NCBI GenBank assembly: GCA_946611835.1
Contig: CAMOEE010000007.1
Coordinates: 1 to 24,340 of the forward strand
Direction of reading: 5' to 3'
Length of the DNA stretch: 24,340 nt
DNA from: an uncultured Treponema sp.
Lineage (GTDB): Bacteria > Spirochaetota > Spirochaetia > Treponematales > Treponemataceae
A program made the position numbers and the translations under genes. Position 1 is the stretch's first letter. Every line of letters starts with the position of its first letter. Positions 20,027 to 24,340 of the stretch are shown here, in pieces. The notes beneath the pieces were generated by a model. That model had not been told where the DNA came from, made no database searches, and saw nothing but the letters and a program-made list of their open reading frames with translations.

Positions 20027-21052
20027 TTGTCGAATCTCCGCTTCATCCTGCAGTCCTATCTTGATTCTCCTGAGCTCCCGTCTCATGAGGCTCTGCTTTC
20101 CCTCTCGGAGAGCGCTATTGCCGTCCTTGAGGGTGAGAACCCTTCTTACAGGCCCCCTGACTCTGCAAAAAAGCCGGGCGGCCTCCTTGATTTTACCGGC
20201 CATGAATACCAGTCACTTCCGCTCTTGATTGTGCCTGACCTGCACGGACGGGGAAAATTCATCCTTGACATACTTGACTTTAAGCTTGAGGGGCAGACAG
20301 TCCTTGATCTTCTTGAGGCAGGCGAGATAATCGTACTTTGTGTCGGGGATATCTTCCATTCTGAGAGCCGGGGAAAGGCCAGGTGGAAGAAGGCTTTCCT
20401 TGAGTGCATGGCCGGAAACCTTGTGAACGAGGCACTCAGTGAGGAAATGCGGGAAAATCTTTCTCTTTTGGAGATGATTCTTTCGCTTAAATCAGCTTTT
20501 GCAGGCCATTTTCACATTCTGAAGGGAAACCACGAGAATGTCCTGAACGAGGATATGAGGGCCCGGCACGGAAATGTTCCCTTCTGCAAATTCTGCGATG
20601 AAGGAAACATGGTGAGGAATTTTTTGCAGCATGCCTATGACGATTTGATTCTCCATGAGATTTATTGTTTTGAGAACGCCCTTCCTGTTTGCGCGGCTTT
20701 CAATAATTGTGTGGTGAGCCACGCCGAGCCAGCCTCCTTCCTTACAAGGGAACAAATCGTAAATTATCACGAAGAATTCTCCATGGTCACTTTTGCGTTG
20801 ACATGGACAGCGAACGATACCGCCCGACCGGGCACGGCTGAACATTTGTTCGGCGAGCTTTTGCCAGAGACGAGCCGTAAGAGTGCATTATATTTTTCGG
20901 GTCACAGGCCGGTTTTGGGTAAATATGCCCTCCGTCAGGAAGGCCGCCTGGTGCAGATTCATAATCCCGATGTGGAGCAGGTGGCGCTGGTGATTCCGGG
21001 CAAAAAATTTGATCCGGAAGATGATATTGTAGAAGTTGAAAGGAGACAATAA
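20027..21052 (+). CDS. PPP-family (calcineurin-like) metallophosphatase, probable Ser/Thr protein phosphatase
   Basis: This 341-residue cytoplasmic protein is a metal-dependent phosphoesterase. The metal ligands appear in order: PDLHG (D71, H73), GDIFHSE (D108), KGNHEN (N168, H169), SHAEP (H232) and SGHRPV near residue 295. GNHE and the order fit the PPP protein-phosphatase branch better than generic phosphodiesterases, although GDxHG is PDLHG and GDxxDRG is GDIFHSE here. Start choice: TTG at 20027 has AAGGA (20016-20020) six bases upstream, overlapping the FHA stop codon, which indicates translational coupling. The last bases overlap the kinase start. In most bacteria the phosphatase beside such a kinase is of the PP2C type, so a PPP enzyme is unusual. 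I infer that it removes phosphates added by the neighbouring kinase. Confidence 0.85.
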   Translation: MSNLRFILQSYLDSPELPSHEALLSLSESAIAVLEGENPSYRPPDSAKKPGGLLDFTGHEYQSLPLLIVPDLHGRGKFILDILDFKLEGQTVLDLLEAGEIIVLCVGDIFHSESRGKARWKKAFLECMAGNLVNEALSEEMRENLSLLEMILSLKSAFAGHFHILKGNHENVLNEDMRARHGNVPFCKFCDEGNMVRNFLQHAYDDLILHEIYCFENALPVCAAFNNCVVSHAEPASFLTREQIVNYHEEFSMVTFALTWTANDTARPGTAEHLFGELLPETSRKSALYFSGHRPVLGKYALRQEGRLVQIHNPDVEQVALVIPGKKFDPEDDIVEVERRQ

Positions 21053-22725
21053 TGGCAGAGAACCTTCCTCAGATGATTGGTAAGTATCGCATTATGGGCC
21101 TGGTCGCCAAGGGCGGCATGGGGGCGGTTTATAAGGCCGTACACCCGACCTTAAAACGCATGGTCATCTTAAAAAAGCTCACGATTAAGGGAAACGCCAC
21201 GATTCGGGAGCGATTCAAGCGGGAGGCTCAGATTCTCCTGGACATGCAGAGCCCCTATATCGTGCATCTCTTTGATTATTTCGTCGAGGGAAACAGCCAC
21301 TATATTGTAGAAGAATTCGTTGACGGCCTTTCCCTGGCTCAGGTAATCGAAAAACAGGTGTCGCTGGGGACAGAACTTTCGCTTTTGGTCTTTCTTGACG
21401 CCTGCTATGCCCTCAAATTCGCCCATGCCCGGGGAATCGTCCACAGGGACATAAAGCCGGGGAACATTCTTATCAGCCGCAGGGCAGAGGTAAAGCTTGC
21501 TGACTTCGGTATTGCGGCCAGCGACGACATCGAAGAAATCGCTGTCACAAAATCAGAGCGGATTGTCACCAGGGTTGCGGAGGATGTCACCCAGACTGGA
21601 GTCACTTTAGGAACCCCGGCCTACATGAGTCCTGAGCAGATTATGGATTCCCGTTCTGTTGACAACCGGGCCGACATTTATTCCATGGGTGTCATGCTTT
21701 ATGAAATGCTCACGGGCACTAAGCCTTTTGCTTCGACAATCAGCGAGGAGAACCTTCAGAAAATCCGTAAGGGAAAATACATAAATCCCCGGAAAATTGA
21801 CCATTCGATTCCTCCGGTGATTTGCCGCATGATAAAAAAAATGCTCAAGGGCAATCCCGAAAAACGCTACAAGTCCATTGACTCGGTAATAAAAATCGTA
21901 AAAAAATATCTCCGGGACTATGACACCCATGAAATCCGTGTCTCGCTCGCCCAGATAATACTTGCCAAAAACCAGTTCGTGATTCCGGAATTCGAGAAAA
22001 AGAGCCGCCTTGGAGTCAAGATTGCAAGCTATATCGCATCTGCCTTTGTTCTTGGAGTCCTGGGGATGTACGCATGGAGCGAGGGAATTTTCCATGCCTC
22101 TGTTCTAAGCCCCTGGTACAAGCCGGTCACTTTGAACCTTGTTACGCCTGTCGCCGGGGTCCAGAACAATATTTACGGCCTCGATATCCCGGTCAAGGCC
22201 TATTTCTTCGACGAGAGCGACGCAGACCTTCCCGAGGTGGGTGGAAGCCGCCGTGATTTCAAGAACTCGGATGGAATCGTAACCCGGACCAAGAGCGGAA
22301 AGCGGATTTCAGCTTCTTCTGCCCAGAATATAAAATACCTTACGATAAAGCCTGTTTACCTTAAGGACGGGCTTTACCGCGTCAAGGTGCTCGTCGGTTC
22401 CTATGTCATGTGGTCGAGCTTTTCGGTGAACGGTGAGCCGGTCAATTTGAATTTCGACAATTTGCAGAAGACCAGCCGTCAGGTCAGCGTTCAGACCCGT
22501 GCCTTTGATGCCCGTACAGGCGAAATACTCACCAGCAAGACTGAATTCACCGTGCTTTACAATGGAAAATATGTGCCATTCAGCCAGGTCCCGCCAAAAG
22601 AACTTGCCAGCGGCAAGGTTATGAAGATTCACGCAGAGTGCCCGGGCTACAAGACCAAGGAATTCAGCATGATTGTGGACTGGTATCAGGATACTTTGTT
22701 TGTAAATGCAGGACTGGAAAAATAA
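21052..22725 (+). CDS. Transmembrane Ser/Thr protein kinase (PknB-like)
   Basis: This 557-residue protein has an N-terminal cytoplasmic kinase domain with all key motifs: the glycine loop VAKGGMGAVYKA (18-29), the beta-3 lysine in VILKKL (K41), the helix-C glutamate (E58), HRDIKPGN (131-138), DFG (151-153) and GTPAYMSPEQ (187-196). The DFG-to-SPE segment is about 45 residues, some 14 longer than in PknB, and holds several Thr residues likely to be autophosphorylated. A single membrane span lies near 323-343. The extracytoplasmic part of about 210 residues is beta-rich (for example VTLNLVTPVAGVQNN) and is not a PASTA domain, so its ligand is unknown. The ATG overlaps the phosphatase stop (TAATG) and AAGGAG lies six bases upstream. 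It completes a reader-eraser-writer operon. Confidence 0.95.
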   Translation: MAENLPQMIGKYRIMGLVAKGGMGAVYKAVHPTLKRMVILKKLTIKGNATIRERFKREAQILLDMQSPYIVHLFDYFVEGNSHYIVEEFVDGLSLAQVIEKQVSLGTELSLLVFLDACYALKFAHARGIVHRDIKPGNILISRRAEVKLADFGIAASDDIEEIAVTKSERIVTRVAEDVTQTGVTLGTPAYMSPEQIMDSRSVDNRADIYSMGVMLYEMLTGTKPFASTISEENLQKIRKGKYINPRKIDHSIPPVICRMIKKMLKGNPEKRYKSIDSVIKIVKKYLRDYDTHEIRVSLAQIILAKNQFVIPEFEKKSRLGVKIASYIASAFVLGVLGMYAWSEGIFHASVLSPWYKPVTLNLVTPVAGVQNNIYGLDIPVKAYFFDESDADLPEVGGSRRDFKNSDGIVTRTKSGKRISASSAQNIKYLTIKPVYLKDGLYRVKVLVGSYVMWSSFSVNGEPVNLNFDNLQKTSRQVSVQTRAFDARTGEILTSKTEFTVLYNGKYVPFSQVPPKELASGKVMKIHAECPGYKTKEFSMIVDWYQDTLFVNAGLEK

Positions 22726-22783
22726 ATGCCGTGACAGGTCTTCTTGAGGCGGGCAAAAGCTTCCAGCAGAAATAATCTAACCC

Positions 22784-22812
22784 TTGACTTTCTTTCTGTA
22801 TTGTAACAAAAT
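22784..22812 (+). promoter_or_regulatory. Candidate promoter of the sigma-54 activator gene
   Basis: TTGACT (22784-22789), a 17-base spacer and CAAAAT (22807-22812) form a plausible promoter. The expected start near 22819 leaves about 6 bases before the ATG at 22825, with no ribosome-binding site. The -10 is weak. Confidence 0.45.
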
Positions 22813-22824
22813 TTCTGCATAAAA

Positions 22825-24186
22825 ATGAAATTTACTATCCTTATAATCGACGATGAAAAAAATATCCGCGAGGGACTTGCCGCTGACTTTGAGATGGACG
22901 GCTACAATGTCAAGATTGCCGCCAATGGTAAGGAAGGTCTTGAGCTCATAGCGAACGGTGACATCGACCTTGTGATTACGGACCTCCGGATGCCGGGTTC
23001 AATTTCCGGCGAGCAGGTCCTGCGTGAAGTTACGACAAAGATGCCTGGAATTCCTGTCATCGTTCTAACCGGACACGGTTCCATTGATGCAGCCGTAAAG
23101 GCCATGCAGGATGGAGCCTACGACTTCCTTACAAAGCCACTGAACCTTGCCCAGCTTGAGGTGATCGTTAAACGAGCCCTTGAAGGCCGTGAGCTTTCAA
23201 TCAAGCACACGGAGCTTTTGAAGCAGGTCTCAACTCAAAAAAAGACCGGCATGATTATCGGAAAAAGTGCCGCCATGCAAAAAGTGATGACTCTGGTAAA
23301 AAAAGTCGCAGATGCCAGAATTTCTGTTCTTATCACCGGAGAGACAGGAGTCGGTAAAGAAGTTGTCGCAAATGCGATTCACAATCTTTCTTCCAGGAGC
23401 GAAAATGCCTTCGTTCCCGTCGTCTGCTCTTCTTTGAGCGAGACTCTTCTTGAGAGCGAGCTGTTTGGCCACGAGAAGGGGGCTTTCACTAATGCAGAAT
23501 CGATGCACAAAGGCAAGTTTGAGCTTGCTCACGGCGGAACAATTTTTCTTGATGAAATTGGCGAAATCAACCAGAGCGTGCAGGTCAAGCTGCTCCGTGT
23601 CTTGCAGGAAAAAAAGTTTGAGAGGGTAGGCGGAGAAGAGCCGATTGAGGTCGATGTGCGTGTCCTTGCCGCCACAAACAAAAATCTTGAGGAAGAGGTA
23701 AAGGCGGGGCGTTTCCGTGAGGACTTGTACTTCCGCCTCAACGGAATCCATATCGAAGTTCCGCCTTTGCGTGAGCGAAAGGACGATATTCCTCTCTTAT
23801 TGAACAGTTTTCTCGAAAAATATAACGACGAGAACGGAAAAAACATAAGTGGATTTGACAGTCATGCCCGTAATGCCCTCTATAAATACGACTGGCCGGG
23901 AAATATCAGGGAACTTCAGCACTGCGTCGAGAGCTCGGTGGTCATGGCCAGTGGAAGCGAAATCACACTGGAAGATTTGCCGCCATCGGTGAGCAAGGCA
24001 AGCAGCCTTGAGACAATCTCTGTTCCTGTGGGAATTACACTCGATGAGGCTGAAAAAATCTTGATTCAGGAGAACCTTGCCGCAAACAAAGGAAACAAGA
24101 GCAAAACAGCCGAGGTTCTTGGAATCGGGCGTAAGACCCTTCACCGAAAGCTTGAGGAATACGGGCTTGATGATAGTGATGAATGA
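22825..24186 (+). CDS. NtrC/AtoC-type sigma-54-dependent response regulator
   Basis: This 453-residue DNA-binding activator opens sigma-54 promoters when phosphorylated. The receiver domain (1-120) has acidic residues D9 and D10, the phospho-acceptor D53 in TDLRMP, T82 and K104. The AAA+ domain has Walker A GETGVGKE (172-179), the sigma-54 contact loop as GAFTNA (219-224) instead of the usual GAFTGA, and Walker B GGTIFLDEIGE (about 235-245). The C-terminus holds a Fis-type helix-turn-helix (KSKTAEVLGIGRKTLHRKLE). No histidine kinase gene lies on either side in this window, so its partner is unknown; a link with the upstream kinase operon would be inference. The gene has its own promoter with a very short leader. 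Confidence 0.95.
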   Translation: MKFTILIIDDEKNIREGLAADFEMDGYNVKIAANGKEGLELIANGDIDLVITDLRMPGSISGEQVLREVTTKMPGIPVIVLTGHGSIDAAVKAMQDGAYDFLTKPLNLAQLEVIVKRALEGRELSIKHTELLKQVSTQKKTGMIIGKSAAMQKVMTLVKKVADARISVLITGETGVGKEVVANAIHNLSSRSENAFVPVVCSSLSETLLESELFGHEKGAFTNAESMHKGKFELAHGGTIFLDEIGEINQSVQVKLLRVLQEKKFERVGGEEPIEVDVRVLAATNKNLEEEVKAGRFREDLYFRLNGIHIEVPPLRERKDDIPLLLNSFLEKYNDENGKNISGFDSHARNALYKYDWPGNIRELQHCVESSVVMASGSEITLEDLPPSVSKASSLETISVPVGITLDEAEKILIQENLAANKGNKSKTAEVLGIGRKTLHRKLEEYGLDDSDE

Positions 24187-24215
24187 TTTTTTTCCACTTT
24201 TTTTCGAAAAATCAT
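24183..24215 (+). terminator. AT-rich hairpin after the response regulator gene
   Basis: ATGATTTTT (24183-24191) pairs with AAAAATCAT (24207-24215) across a T-rich loop, overlapping the stop codon. With only A-T-rich pairing and no T-run after it, this is a weak terminator candidate. Confidence 0.3.
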
Positions 24216-24225
24216 GTTTAAAGTG

Positions 24226-24254
24226 TTGACTAACTTTTTCCTATCTGATATATT
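24226..24254 (+). promoter_or_regulatory. Strong promoter of the tRNA-Glu gene
   Basis: TTGACT (24226-24231), a 17-base spacer and TATATT (24249-24254) with an extended TG element (24246-24247) form a near-consensus sigma-70-type promoter. Transcription would start near 24261, about 27 bases before the mature tRNA 5' end. Confidence 0.8.
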
Positions 24255-24287
24255 ATCAAAGTCAGCTCGCTACTGAGTTGCAATGAT

Positions 24288-24340
24288 GTCTCCTTCGTCT
24301 AGTGGTTAGGACATCGGGTTTTCATCCCGACAACAGCAGT
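24288..24340 (+). tRNA. tRNA-Glu (anticodon UUC), 3' end outside the window
   Basis: The acceptor strand GTCTCCT is followed by a D-arm GTC-loop-GAC with TAGTGGTTAG. The anticodon stem TCGGG/CCCGA encloses the loop TTTTCAT, whose anticodon TTC reads glutamate codons. The variable region CAACA and the start of the T-arm (GCAGT) follow, and the window ends there. The layout matches bacterial tRNA-Glu closely. Confidence 0.93.

Noticed and set aside
22731..22775. 14-codon GTG ORF after the kinase gene (TGLLEAGKSFQQK)
   Set aside because: It looks faintly like coding sequence, perhaps a remnant, but it is too short and has no ribosome-binding site.

Overview
The window looks like chromosomal DNA of a spirochaete, most likely a Treponema or close relative. 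The first gene is a flagellar rod protein with the N-terminal block typical of the spirochaetal FlgF/FlhO type. There is a lipoprotein with a loose Phe-rich lipobox, and several proteins resemble lineage-specific treponemal families. The assignment rests on protein resemblance recalled from memory, not on a search. No plasmid, phage or insertion-sequence gene is visible.

Layout. (1) 1-768, + strand: 3' part of a flagellar rod gene. (2) 795-10775, - strand: a P-loop ATPase with an Asp23-like tail, an RluA-type pseudouridine synthase, a very long ORF that joins DNA polymerase IV (DinB) in frame to a huge exported beta-rich protein, and a polytopic membrane protein with a peptidase-M28-like but ligand-poor ectodomain. 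(3) 10860-15616, + strand: a conserved unknown with faint GHKL-ATPase features, a lipoprotein, trmB and ligA, separated by repeat-rich spacers. (4) 15624-18047: an M23 peptidase (-), a flavodoxin-fold oxidoreductase (+) and cobI/cbiL (-). (5) 18274-19341, + strand: a PTS EIIC permease, then a 328-base spacer with a 125-bp imperfect palindrome. (6) 19670-24186, + strand: FHA protein, PPP-type phosphatase and transmembrane Ser/Thr kinase in a tight operon, then an NtrC-type sigma-54 activator. (7) 24288-end: 5' part of tRNA-Glu(UUC).

How parts may work together. The FHA-phosphatase-kinase operon has the writer, eraser and reader of Ser/Thr phosphorylation with 9-base and -1-base gene spacing. 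The polytopic M28-like gene abuts the dinB-fusion ORF (TAA followed at once by GTG), so these two are co-transcribed. trmB and ligA are housekeeping genes.

Cross-cutting signals. Many first genes of transcripts have a -10 box, often extended (TGnTATAAT), only about 2-12 bases before the start codon and no Shine-Dalgarno sequence, which suggests leaderless or nearly leaderless mRNAs. Downstream genes carry good AGGAG-type sites. Short tandem heptamer arrays (GTTGAAA/ACGGAAA and CGGAATT types) and a decamer inverted repeat sit in spacers and also inside two reading frames. Two of the arrays are followed, in the same order and orientation, by a related GC-rich module. The most unusual item is the DinB fusion with a signal peptide in its middle.
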